Below, in pieces: positions 45,593-57,076 of a stretch of 64,000 bases of DNA (its first letter is position 1; every line of letters begins with the position of its first letter). Both the position numbers and the translations under genes were made by a program. The notes below the pieces were generated by a model that did no database searches, was not told where the DNA came from, and was given only the letters and a program-made list of their open reading frames with translations. Where the stretch lies: NCBI GenBank assembly GCA_029844215.1, contig CM056738.1, positions 43,970,388 to 44,034,387 of the forward strand, given 5' to 3'. Origin of the DNA: Przewalskia tangutica (Eukaryota; Streptophyta; Magnoliopsida; Solanales; Solanaceae).

Positions 45593-47226
45593 TAAGGAAC
45601 TTGCGTCCGGCTAAAAGACGTTAAAGACAGCGCTACTTGGGAGGCAACCCAAGGTATTTTAATGTATTTACTTTAATGCAGTTAGTTTTTACTTAGAACA
45701 GTCTCACGGAGGTATTGTTATGTGTTGTGATGACAGGTGCAGAGCCAAGAATTTGGAGGGCGAAAACTGAAAAGAAGAAAAAAAAAGATTTCCAAAAAAT
45801 CGGTTTAGCGCCGCTGCGCCAGAAACAGGGCCGCGGTGCCAAAAGATCAGAAAGGCGCAGGAATTTGGGCTCCGCGGCGCTAGTTGCAGGGTCGCGGCGC
45901 CACGACGAAAAATATGAATTTTTTTAAGACGCCCTAATCCGACGGTCCTTTCTCCAAATCAAAAATTCAGAGCTCTGCCCCTCTCACGGGATTCAACGCA
46001 CTATCCAGCGCCACCGCCACCATTTTAAACCAAGTCTGTAAGTTGTCCTGTTTCTTTTATTTTCCTTGAGTCTTGCACACATTGGGGACAATGTGTGATT
46101 TAAGTTTGGGGGGTTGTTTTATTTGTGTCTTATTGTTTTAGTATGTTGAGTCTTTTTGAATTGTTTTGTGTATTTTGAGTCATATTTTTTTTTTTGAGTC
46201 ATAATTTTCTGTCAAAGATCATGCATGTTGTAGTTACTAGAAACACCTAGTGAAGTAAGGTTGAATAATGTAATGAAATTAGAAACAACTATCTAAACAT
46301 TTAGGTTAGATATGCCAAAAACTCATGAAATATGTCTATTTGGGGTTTCTGCTTGAATTGTGTATTGTTAAATGTTAAAACCTATGTGTATGATTGCTTG
46401 CTATTTGAGGCGAAATAGTAGGATATGCATGTTAGGGAGATGACTCAGACATTTCTTTGTTAGCCAATTCTTACCACTTTTTCCTATCCCTGACATTAAA
46501 AATATCCCTAGTCAGCCCCGTTGAGCCTAAACATTAAACTTTTTCTTTGACACCCTATATTTCCACACTTGTGCCATAAGTAAAAATGTGAAATGGTTGG
46601 AATAGAAAGTGTTAAAAAAGAGATAAAAAGAGTGAACAAGTTTGATGCACCCCAAATAAAAAGTAATAAGAAATAGGCAAAAGCCTAAGTTTGGGGGTGC
46701 CTGTGATTCATAATACACTTCACTCTCTCAAAACAAAAGAGGAGAAAGATAGATATGAAGTGAAGTACGGAAATCGAAAGAAAAGGGAAGAATTGAAAAG
46801 CAAAAGAGCTTATGGTACAGAAAATGAGCCTAAATGCCTATTTTTACCTACCCATGCCTAAGCCTACATTACAACCCTGAAAAGTCCTGAAGATCTCTTA
46901 CATGCATACCCATGATTAGTGGAGAGTAGCAAGTAAACATGCCATAGGATTTTGAAATTGAGATGCATAATTCAGTATTTTTACTTCCATTAAGCATGAT
47001 TAAAAATGAGTTTGCAAAATATCTAGCTTAATGTGTTTAGAATTCTAAAAATTCATGTTATATGTTCCTGCATATTATTCTGCTAACCTTCATGTTTTTC
47101 TAAGTAACACCAAAGCAGTAGAGTGATTAATGTCATTGAGTCTTTTTATTTTCTTTTTCCTTGTGTCTTTAGTTCTTTCTTTTGATCTTTGCTCGAGGGC
47201 GAGCAAAGGTTAAGTTTGAGGGTATT
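45593..47226 (+). other. 3' untranslated region of the Athila/Tat element
   Basis: It contains two dyad pairs (cores 45811/45831 and 45872/45892), the GGGGACAATGTGTGAT phrase at about 46083-46104, and a polypurine tract next to the LTR at 47204-47226. The open frames at 45715-45927 and 46527-46718 have no support. Confidence 0.75.
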
Positions 47227-48462
47227 TGATCGGTGTATTTTATATACACTTTTTGAGTAATTTTTAGTGAGTCTTTTGTCCATTTTTGTACAAATATGTG
47301 TCGTCTTAAGATAGATTTTCTTTCTTTTGAGTCATATTAGTTTAAAGTGGCCCATTGGCGAAAAAGGAGCAAAAAGAGGGCAAAAACGGAGGTTCCAGAG
47401 CTCGAAAAGCGAGAAAGTGGCGAACCGGGCACAAAACAGGCCAGCGCCGCGGCGCCTCCAGCCAGCAGGGCCAAGGCGCCACGGCGCCTAATCTTCAGAG
47501 GGTTGCGGGGAGTTCGTGCTGCGCTGATTCTGAACATGGCGGCCGCGCTCGAGAAATTTGAATTGTCAATGGGCCAGGCCTGAAGGAAAACCTGCATCAC
47601 GTTTTGGAGGCTATAAAAAGAGAACCCTATGTCAGATTTAAGGGTTCCTCTTCTTGCCAAATCACAAGACTTTGGAGATCAAGATTGGAGACTTTATCTT
47701 AGTAATTTCTTGTTCTTGTTTTACTTTCTTTACAGTTTATGTTGGATATTGAATTAGTTCTTGTCATGTCTATGGCTAGGAACTAAATCTACTTAGGGCT
47801 TTCCATGTCAATTCACTTGAACCTTACCTTTATGAATTAATGCATGTTCTTGGTTCTTCTTTTTATTGTTGAGATTTATTCAATATATGTTTTGATTGCT
47901 TGGTAATTACTTGATCATTAATTATCATAATTCTTATGATTTCTAACCGAAATCCGAAAGGGGAGGTTGTGGATATGCTGTAGTTGGATAAACATAGGTT
48001 AAATCGTGGATGAAAGTAACCCGATACTTGTGTAGCATTAATAAGGTTTTTGGTCTTAATCCTCCTCTAGAGTCAATATTATCACCGAAAAGTAGAAAGG
48101 TGTTGTACTGGGGTTGAGTGTTTATATAACCTTAACAGGAGTATAAAACGGCTTAGTAAACCTGCTATCTCAAAAATAGAAGAAGAACCATAATCAATTG
48201 CATTAATAAGTAAGTTAAGCGGATAGTTGAGGAGATTTGGAAGCCCTATTTCCACATTACTGAAGTAAAACAACATAGTTTAATTAGTTTTCATAATTAG
48301 AGTCATAAACAACAAATCAATCATCGGTCACCAAATAGTTAACAAAGAATAGAATTTGGTACTTGAGCACTAATCCCTGAGGACGATAACTCGGTCTTCT
48401 AAGACTATATTACCTGACTCGCCACGTGCACTTGCGTAAGTGTGTGCATAAATCGCGCATCA
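47227..48462 (+). repeat. 3' LTR of the Athila/Tat element
   Basis: It is collinear with the 5' LTR. The first dyad pair (47447/47479) is kept, but the second pair is replaced by unrelated GC-rich sequence at about 47512-47551 that contains adjoining NotI and XhoI sites. Confidence 0.93.
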
Positions 48463-49291
48463 ATAAGTTTTCTTGATATTTCGAGGGTGATAATAGCATT
48501 GTATCTTATAAAGGTTATGATATCATAAGTGAGATGAATTCATTAAGTTTTCTTGGACTGAGGCTACTCTATTTATGAAGTGGATGTTAAATGGACATGA
48601 ATTGGTGAAAATATTGGACTACGCCCTAGGTTACTGGCGGAATATTGGTTGATTTATAGGAATAAATCTAGTGATATACAAGCATGAAGTTTCAATCCTT
48701 GAAGAGTTATTGACAGTTGCACCTAATTTTGGACATGCTATGTGGGTATTGTATATGTTGCCCAGGAATCGACAAGTTTATACAATTATTGGTGATGTAA
48801 CTATGTGAGATTGACGAAATGAGAAGGATAATCACATGATTTGTTAGAGGCATCCTAGTACATCAAAACAAGGAAAAAGGTGGTTCTTCTTGGACAAGCA
48901 TCATTTAAGGACCCTTGAGTGATGTGTTAGTTAATAAGGACATTCAAAGTGGTAGATAAATGGTAAATGTTAGCTAATTTAAGTTGTGGAGTGCATTTAG
49001 AGGTTGAATTAAGGATCGGTAATTCCTATTGGAATCAAGATAAGTGAATTCACTATAGGACTTTCGGTGTCGACATTGGATTGGTAAACTCACGAACTAA
49101 GATGGAAGATGGATTCTTTAATTAAGGGATTTATGGAAAGGATACTGGTATGGAACTGTATGAGAAAGTAAGTAGGAATTTGTGCATGCTAATTAAGGAT
49201 CACCCTACAGATTATGAATCAGTGCAGTGGTGGCTTAAGATATTACATTGGTAACAATTAATTTTTCGGAGTAACCAATATTGGTCAGTAC
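48463..49291. other. Non-coding repeat DNA right of the Athila/Tat insertion
   Basis: It is the continuation of 38750-39959 and is repeated at 56143-56972. No gene is seen. Confidence 0.6.
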
Positions 49292-49394
49292 TGTTACACC
49301 TCAAACTGGAAGGGCGAGACTGGCACCCGGGCCTTACTCCCGAGCACCATAGTACCTTACCTATCATTCCCAACCTAAGAAACAACATAGACCA
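49292..49394. repeat. Fragment of a gypsy LTR end
   Basis: About 100 bp starts TGTTACACC and has the GAGACTGGCACCCGGGCCTT phrase resembling the start of the LTR at 16525. It is cut off by the next LTR at 49395. The duplicate is at 56973-57076. Confidence 0.6.
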
Positions 49395-51041
49395 TGTTGA
49401 CACCTAATTTTTACACTCCTACAATTTTATTTAATTATTCAAAATTCCCGAGTCACAGATGGAGTTAAATATATTTTTTATAAGATAAAAATGATTTTCA
49501 AAAATTATTTCGAAATTATTCTGTCAATTCATTTGACAAAATATCATTCAGTATATTATTGTATATCATATCCTATTTTCACATTATTTTTTTTATAATT
49601 AATTGCAATTTTAGAATTTTAAAAGATAATTGTGAAATTAATTGTCTTAAATTCCTCAATTTAAAGAAATCAATATTCTACTCCGTCAAAGTCGGGAAAT
49701 TGTTTAAATAAATAGGATAATGGAATTACACCACAACTTCAAAACATGTTTTAAAATTGAAAGGAATTTTGCATGATTTAAATTTTTTAATTTCTAATTA
49801 GTGTCAAATTTAGGCTTAAATTGAAGCTTGTGACCTAATTAGGCTATAAGTGAAATTGGTTGGGCCATTTATTAATTTAAAACTATTGCTAGTTATTTTA
49901 ATGTAAACGCATTGGTCCCTCCTTCTTCCCTTAACAGACTGCGACCCTACCCAAGTTCACAAGTGAATGCGTAAAGGACCCCAGACCCCCTTTCCCCTTT
50001 CCATTTTGCAATCGACGAAGAAATCCCTAGCGGCTCTCGCTCTCTCTCAGACGCCAAAAATGGCAATTATGCAGAGTACGATGCTCTACTAAGGCTTGTA
50101 TGGCCGAAAGGGGCTAGTGCATTAATTTCCACCCCTCTCTCACCTCCACGCCACCGTAAACTCCACCCCTAATGTGAGGTCGCCCCTCTTGCTTTTTTGC
50201 TTTCTATTGAATTTCTAAATTGAATTTGTCTCATATGATTTCAAAAATTGACGATTTTCATTAGTTGAGAACCTTTTTTAGAGGGAAATTTCCGCCCAAA
50301 ACTTATTCTCCTATACTGATCTTATTGGGTCTGTTAGGGTTTTGTAAGCCCTATAATTGACCAATTTTTATTTATTGCAATGGTTCGCAACTTGAATCTC
50401 TAGCTTCCATATTCTTAGAACCCATTTTCAAGTTAAAATCGACTAATTTTGCTTAATTTGGGGTCCAAGCCCTTCATGGAACCCATACCTAGCTTAATTA
50501 GTCAATCACATTTAAAACCCATTCATTTTGTGTATTTTGCAAGTGTTCGAGGTATGAGGTTGAAGAACAATATTCCCCTTTCGATCCTAGGTTGCCTTCA
50601 CACAAGGTAAACCCATTTCCAGTTGTGGTTGTCGCACTCCCTTCTCTTAGAGTTGCAGTATAGGAGTTCTTAGGTATTATGACATATGCTACTAGTATTT
50701 TGGGGTATGGAAAGGCTTTGTCTCAACCTGTCAATATGTATATATTACTCTTAGAGGATTGCAGACCTGTGTACAATAGATGTTGGTATGTCATGGCCTT
50801 ATCGACCTTTATTGTTAGTAGTATACTTATATTGTGGCCTTGTCGGCCTTGGATATCTTTTCATATGTATATATCCTGCCGGGACTCTTCTATGTGCAGG
50901 TTATCTTCCAGTCTTGTCATATATGGTTCATAGAGGCCTTGTCGGCCCAAGTTTCATATTTTAGGGTCCGGATACTATAGTGGTACGCTCAGGCCTTCGG
51001 GCATTGGGTGCCGGCCACACCCTCAAGGCCGGTGTGTAATA
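49395..51041 (+). repeat. 5' LTR of a gypsy element, copy 1
   Basis: It starts TGTTGACACCTAAT, a common solanaceous LTR start, and ends shortly before a primer-binding site at 51046-51058 (TAGTATCAGAGCA). It lacks 413 bp present in copy 2. The exact 3' end is uncertain by a few bases. Confidence 0.75.
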
Positions 51042-51265
51042 AACTTAGTATCAGAGCATGTCTATCCTAGGGAGTCTTCAAGTCTTATCTAGTAGAGTCT
51101 TATTTGTGGATGTGTTGTGCACCACACTTATAAGCAAGAGGTTATATGATATTTAGGGTTGTTACTTTTCTTCCTAATCTAGATCATACGATAGTGCAAA
51201 GTGATACGTGTTTATTCCTAATCTCTATCTTGTTTATATTCTCAGATGTGTCTGCTATTACTAGA

Positions 51266-52480
51266 TGACAAGAAGCCTTGAGAAGGTTATACGAGGAGGC
51301 GGGTAGGGTGCCAGTCAAGCACCACTTGCTGATATGGGGAGACATGAGCACCAAGATGAGGTGGTATCTACGGCCTCTAGGGCTCCACCCCCACCAACAC
51401 CTCCAGAAGGACAAGAAAGAGCTGACGTACCTCCATTTCCTCCTCCAGTTTACCCCGATTATAACTTAGATATACGAAGTGCAGTACAACTGTTGACTCG
51501 ACTTGTGGCCACTAAGGACCAGCGTCAGACTCCCGATACTGCTGATAGAGCTGTGAGTGCAAGAGTTTGAGATTTTGTTAATCTGGACCCTCCGTTATTT
51601 ACAGGAACATACCCTAATGTGGACTCATAGAATTTTCTGGATAGGATGCAGCTGACCTTACGAGTTATGCATGCAACAAAAGCTGAGACTGTAGAATTTA
51701 CTTGCCATAAATTGCAGGATGTGGTCGTGACTTGGTTTGAGACTTGGGAACAGACTCGAGGACCCCAAGCCCCTCCTTTAGGATGGATGGAGTTCTCCAA
51801 GGCAGTTTTACAACAGTATTTGTCGATCTAGCTTCGACGATCCAGGCGAGATAGGTTCTTACATTTTGAGTAGGGTAATATGTGTGTCAGAGAATATAGC
51901 CTGCAGATCAATTCCTTGGCTAGGGATTCTCCCACGATTGTGGCTGACATAAGCGATCGAGTACATCAATTTGTTAATGGTTTGGTACCACATTTGGTAA
52001 ATGAGTGCACGATAGCTTCGCAAAATTCAAATATGGATATCTCCCGCATTCAGGCCTACATATAGAATTTAGAGGATCACAAGAGACAACAACAGGCTGA
52101 TCGAGAGTATGATAGGGGCCAACATAATTGGGCTTGGTTTGTAGGTGATGCAAAGGGATTTTGAGGCATATTTAGGCCTTAGTTACCTAGATGCCCATAT
52201 TATTTGACGACTAGTGTGTCACCATAATTTTAGGGCCAGCATTGTGATCTGACCACTTATTATGGTTAGGGTCGGAGTTCACGGGTACCACGCTCATAAT
52301 ATAGATGAGATTCGGCCTAGTTCAGACAATTGTTACACCAATGTGCCCAGTGTGGAAAGGCCCATCTAGGGAAATGCATCGAGAGTCATATGTGTGATAT
52401 TCTTGTAGTTATCTAGGACATTTTGCTAGGGATTTCCCAGAGAGAGGTAGATGTGGTATGGCTCAGCCGACGTGATCTGT
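51266..52480 (+). pseudogene. Gypsy gag with five in-frame stops, copy 1
   Basis: One reading frame (51334 onward) contains a proline-rich N-terminal part and then the gag capsid core, with FVNLDPPLFTGT and WFETWEQTRGP blocks, the QQYLSI region, REYSLQINSLA, HQFVNGLVPHLVNECT and RIQAY. The zinc knuckle CAQCGKAHLGKC is at about 52340-52375. Stops are at 51568 (TGA), 51628, 51829, 51871 and 52063 (all TAG); most are explained by single C-to-T changes in CGA or CAG. The product would be the nucleocapsid precursor of a Del/Tekay-type element. Confidence 0.85.
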
Positions 52481-54137
52481 AGCAGCTTATTCTTCATCAG
52501 TACGTCCTTCGGGGCAAGGTATACATGCACCTATTGGTAGGGGCATAGATAGAGGAGCAACATCTAATTCAACCGGTCTCCAAAACTGCATCTATGCCTT
52601 GTTAGGTCGACAGGACCATGAGTCATCTCTAGATATGGTTACATGTATACTACCTATTTTCTCTCATGATGTATATGCTTTGATAGATCTAAGTTTTACT
52701 TTGTCCTATATTACACCCTTTGTTGCTGGTAAGTGCGGGAAAGAGCCTGAATTATTACATAAGACTAGGGCTGTTATCGGTCTGGGTATCGACAGATTCG
52801 GACCGGACCGATAAGGTTATCGGTCCCGGACCGAGATCGGACCGATAAGGTTTCGGTCCTGGGACGAGATCCGAGATCGGACCGAAACCTTATCGGTCCG
52901 GTTCTCGGTCCGGTAAGATTTTTTCGGGGCGGGTCCGGGGCCCGAATTTAATTTTAATTTTTAAAAAAATTAAATTTCCAATATTGAAATTGACATTCTC
53001 TGACACATTATCACAAAATTTGAACGTTGAAATTTATTGTATATCGCGAGATATTTTGCTTTGAAAAGGGAAAAAACGTAACAATTTGGGGAAAAATTGA
53101 AAGTGATTGCCAAGGAAGTGTTTTGAGAAATCGGATGCTCCAAACCGCTTTAGTAGTTTGTCTGGCCCCGTCTCGAAAAAATACGCGAAATCAAAAAAAA
53201 ATTAGATCAAACGGACGTCCGAGCGTAGAGTTATGACCATTTAAAGTTTCACTAATTTACAACTACTTTACTTTCTTCTCTCCCTACCTATATTTTATAT
53301 GTCAATGTTTCAAATTAAAGCATAAAGTCTACATCACATATATTTAAAATATGTAAAATAGTCCAATATTAGGAAATATTGTAATTAAATATAATTAGGG
53401 CTTCTTTGGTGGTGAAATTTGGTGGAGGGTGTTCTGGGTTATTTTCTGAGATTCTGCGTCCGGTAATTTTTGTTACTCGTATCTGAACCGTTAACTTTTC
53501 GGTCCGAGTATCGGTCCGGGTTTACCGGTCCGGTTCTCGGATAATTATCGGGATTATCCGGACCGCTAACAACCCTGCCCTACATAAGACGTTTAAGGTG
53601 TCTACACTCGTGGGTGAACATGTAATTGTTAAGCGAGTGTATAGGGATTATGGTGTAAAGATAATCCCTTAACTTTCCAAATGAGCCCATCCTTAAGTGG
53701 AAAAGTAATATTACAACGCCCAAGGGTAGGTTTATTTTCTACCTTAAGGCTCAGAAAATGATCTTGAAAGGGATATATATATCACCTTGTGCGAGTTCAG
53801 GATACGGAGATAAAACCTCCAATTCTTCAATCAGTCCCAGTCGTTAGAGAGTTTCCTGACGTATTTCCTGATGAACTTCCTGGTAATCCTCCCGAAAGGG
53901 AAATTAAATTTGACATCGACGTACTTCCAGATACCCAGCCTATATTTATTCCTCCGTATCGAATGGCTCTTGTAGAGCTAAAGGAATTAACGGCTCAGCT
54001 GATAGAAAAAGGCTTTATCAGGCCTAGTACTTCCCCGTAGGGTGCTCCAGTGTTGTCCATCTATAAGAAAGACGGTTCATTAAGGATATGTATTGATTAC
54101 CGTCAATTGAATAAGGTAACCATTAAGAACAAGTACC
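52481..54137 (+). pseudogene. Gypsy protease and start of reverse transcriptase, interrupted
   Basis: The protease remnant at 52599-52765 reads VYALIDLSFTLSYITPFV; the active-site D-x-G-S is lost (DLSF). A hAT-like element interrupts it at 52766-53582. It resumes at 53591. At 53789-54137 one frame with one stop carries [20 protein letters not shown] and [12 protein letters not shown], the N-terminal reverse transcriptase of a Del/Tekay element. The reading ends abruptly at the duplication junction, so RNase H and integrase are absent. Confidence 0.85.
52766..53582. mobile_element. Non-autonomous hAT-like DNA transposon (817 bp)
   Basis: The 8-bp duplication CATAAGAC lies at 52758-52765 and 53583-53590. 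The left end TAGGGCTGTTATCGGTC is matched by the complement of the right end, which carries 5 extra bases inside the terminal repeat. GC-rich subterminal repeats (CGGACCGATAAGG, TCGGTCCGG) crowd both ends around an AT-rich centre. There is no transposase. Confidence 0.85.
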
Positions 54138-57076
54138 ACCGATGTTGACTTTGGTCAAACTTTCTCGTTTCCTTAACTTAAGAACTTTCAATTTCACTTA
54201 AACTGATCTGAGACTCACATGTTACCTTAAAAATCATGCCACTTGTCCCCACAAGTCATAAACACCACTATGAAACTATGAGAAGAATATTTTAGGAAAA
54301 AAGAGCCAAGTTGCCCCAATTTTAATGGTTTCCAAAATTGATTCAACTCGGAGATGATGGTTCATGTGATTACCATGGGAATTATTGCGTTAATCTAGCG
54401 TGAATTACTTTAGATTTGATCTAGGAATGGTGTGGTGTGATTCAGAGGGTTTAAAGAGAATTTAGAATCTGATTTTGGGGGGAAATGTCTGACAAATTGA
54501 CATAACCCACTTTATACCCGATTGGAAATTTCCACCACTTTAATTTGATGGTTCACAATCTTCCCATCAAACTGCTAGGAAAAATTGACGGCTCAGGATG
54601 GGAACTTTGACGATTTGTTAAACATTTGATGGTTTGTCAATTTGGACTGTCGATCAATAACTAAGATCTCAAATTCTCAGAGTATTTGATGGTCTGGAAT
54701 TGCATTTTGATGGCCTGACAAATACTTTGACGGTCCGTCAACTCTTGCCGGCGAAATGTCCAGTTTTTTTCTGATTTCGTCGAAATGTACTTTATTCAAT
54801 CCGTTAATTTCCCAACACTCTAGAACTTTCATAACAAGCCATAAACCTTCATTACCTCCCTATAAAGCCATACCTCTTCCTGGAACATCGATATCTATTA
54901 ACGGCACAAAATAATGTGAAACTACGGGGTATAACATTTGTATTTCCGTACTTGTTCATTACATAAGATTTATTAATTGAATATTCTACTCTTCTCTTTA
55001 TTTTACGCTTATTTAAATTAATGGAATTAGTAACAGAGACGTCTGTAATCTTCGATAGGCTATGTGACACTTAGGAAAATTCTATTCTTTCATTCATTTT
55101 GTGCGTATGTGATTTAGTTTAATGTCTTAATCTATTTATTTCATCTCTCACCAATATTGAGGACATGTTCTCAAATTCGCACCGGAGTGGTTGATATGGT
55201 GTCACATGGTATAGTATGAGATGTGTCACCATGATAAGGGCACATAAACAAGTTCAAATGATATCTATTAATTGAAGACTTAGTTGAGTGAGGTGTGATT
55301 TTGACTCTTTGGTTTGGGGATTTCTCTAGGAAATGGAAGTGATGATATGAAGAACTACATAACCATCATGTCTTCAATAGTTAGTTGCTCAGAGGTCGAT
55401 GAAGTGCGTTTAGGGTATAAAAAGTGATGGGAAGAGAGTTGATGATTTGAAATGGTATGGTTAACAAAACAACTGAGTAGTATGCGTCGTGGCTTTGAGG
55501 GATGAACTTGAAGGAAAATTTAGTGTAGCAAGATGGTTTACTTTAGGTATGATTGGAGTAGGAAAACTTCAACATCATCCAGATTTATTATGATAGTTTT
55601 GTGGCACAAGAGTATCAATGGCAAGTCTAGATCCAGTAAAAGAATGACATATATGTCGATATCTTGAAGACACGTGTAAGATTGAGAGGATCAATTGATC
55701 ATATGAGAGGATAATGACCACAGTAAGGTTGTGAAGTGAAGTTCAAAGAGTACAAATATATGAAATGTGATCCTTAGTGATATGGTTTGAGGTGGTAAGA
55801 CTTGTTATGCGATTCGTACGAAGAGTTTTCTTTCTATCCTACAGAGTTGAGGTATACTGAGAAGAATCAGAAATAGTTCAAGTTTAGTGACACGACGGTC
55901 ACAATGGTTAATTATTCATTTTATGGGGGCATGAGGTGTGCTAAGTCTAATAGTGCATGGGAGTATGAAAAGCAAAGTTGAGTTTAGACATGAAGGAATT
56001 GTGGTGGTGGAATAAGAACGTGTGGTTTGGGGGTTCAATAAGGAAGTAGCTAATGGCCTCATACTAAATGTGAGGGGTTACCCGTGGTGAGGTGAATCTT
56101 ATGGGAATAGGTGGTTGTAATCCTTCAGTAAAGGACGTGTTCATAAGTTTGGTTGATATTTCGAGGGTGATAATAACATTGTATCTTATAAAGGTTATGA
56201 TATCATAAGTGAGATGAATTCATTAAGTTTTCTTGGAATGAGGCTACTCTATTTATGAAGTGGATGTTAAATGGACATGAATTGGTGAAAATATTGGACT
56301 ACGCCCTAGGTTACTAGCGGAATATTGGTTGATTTATAGGAATAAATCTAGTGATATATAAGCATGAAGTTTCAATCCTTGAAGAGTTATTGACAGTTAC
56401 ACCTAATTTTGGACATGGGATGTGGGTATTGTATATGTTGCCAAGGAATCGACAAGTTTATACAATTATTGGTGATGTAACTATGTGAGATTGACGAAAT
56501 GAGAAGGATAATCACATGATTTATTAGAGGCATCCTAGTACATCGAAACAAGGAAAAAGGTGGTTCTTCTTGGACAAGCATCATTTAAGGACCCTTGAGT
56601 GATGTGTTAGTTAATAAGGACATTTAAAGTGGTAGATCAATGGTAAATGTTAGCTAATTTAAGTTGTGGAGTGCATTTAGAGGTTGAATTAAGGATCGGT
56701 AATTCATATTGGAGTCAAGAGAAGTGAATTCACTATAGGACTTTCGGTGTCGACATTGGATTGGTAAACTCACGAACTAAGATAGAAGATGGATTCTTTA
56801 ATTAAGGGATTTATAGAAAAGGATACTGGTATGGAACTGTATGAGAAAGTAAGTAGGAATTTGTGCATGCTAATTAAGGATCGCCCTACAGATTATGAAG
56901 CAGTGCAGTGGTGGCTTAAGATATTACATTGGTAACAATTAATTTTTCGGAGTAACCAATATTGGTCAGTACTGTCACACCTCAAACTGGAGCGGCGAGA
57001 CTGGCACCCGGGCCTTACTCGCCGAGCACCATAGTACCTTACCTATCATTCCCAACCTAAGAAACAACATAGGCCA

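Larger units (their letters stand above)
39960..48462 (+). mobile_element. Athila/Tat Ty3/gypsy retrotransposon, 8.5 kb (TSD ATAAG)
   Basis: LTRs at 39960-41207 and 47227-48462 are nearly identical. ATAAG at 39955-39959 and 48463-48467 is the target duplication, and the empty site survives at 56143-56147. The primer-binding site (41214-41231) is tRNA-Asp-like. The internal order is partial gag, protease, reverse transcriptase, RNase H, integrase and long 3' untranslated region. The capsid part of gag is missing and pol has five stops or shifts, so this copy is inactive despite its young LTRs. Confidence 0.95.
37953..54138. repeat. Tandem segmental duplication, copy 1 (interrupted)
   Basis: It is collinear with 54139-59733 at high identity apart from an 8.5-kb insertion (39960-48462), a 413-bp deletion at 50621/50622 and the part beyond 51643, which has no visible partner because copy 2 is interrupted there. 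The junction with copy 2 is at 54138/54139, where the pol reading stops abruptly. Confidence 0.85.
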
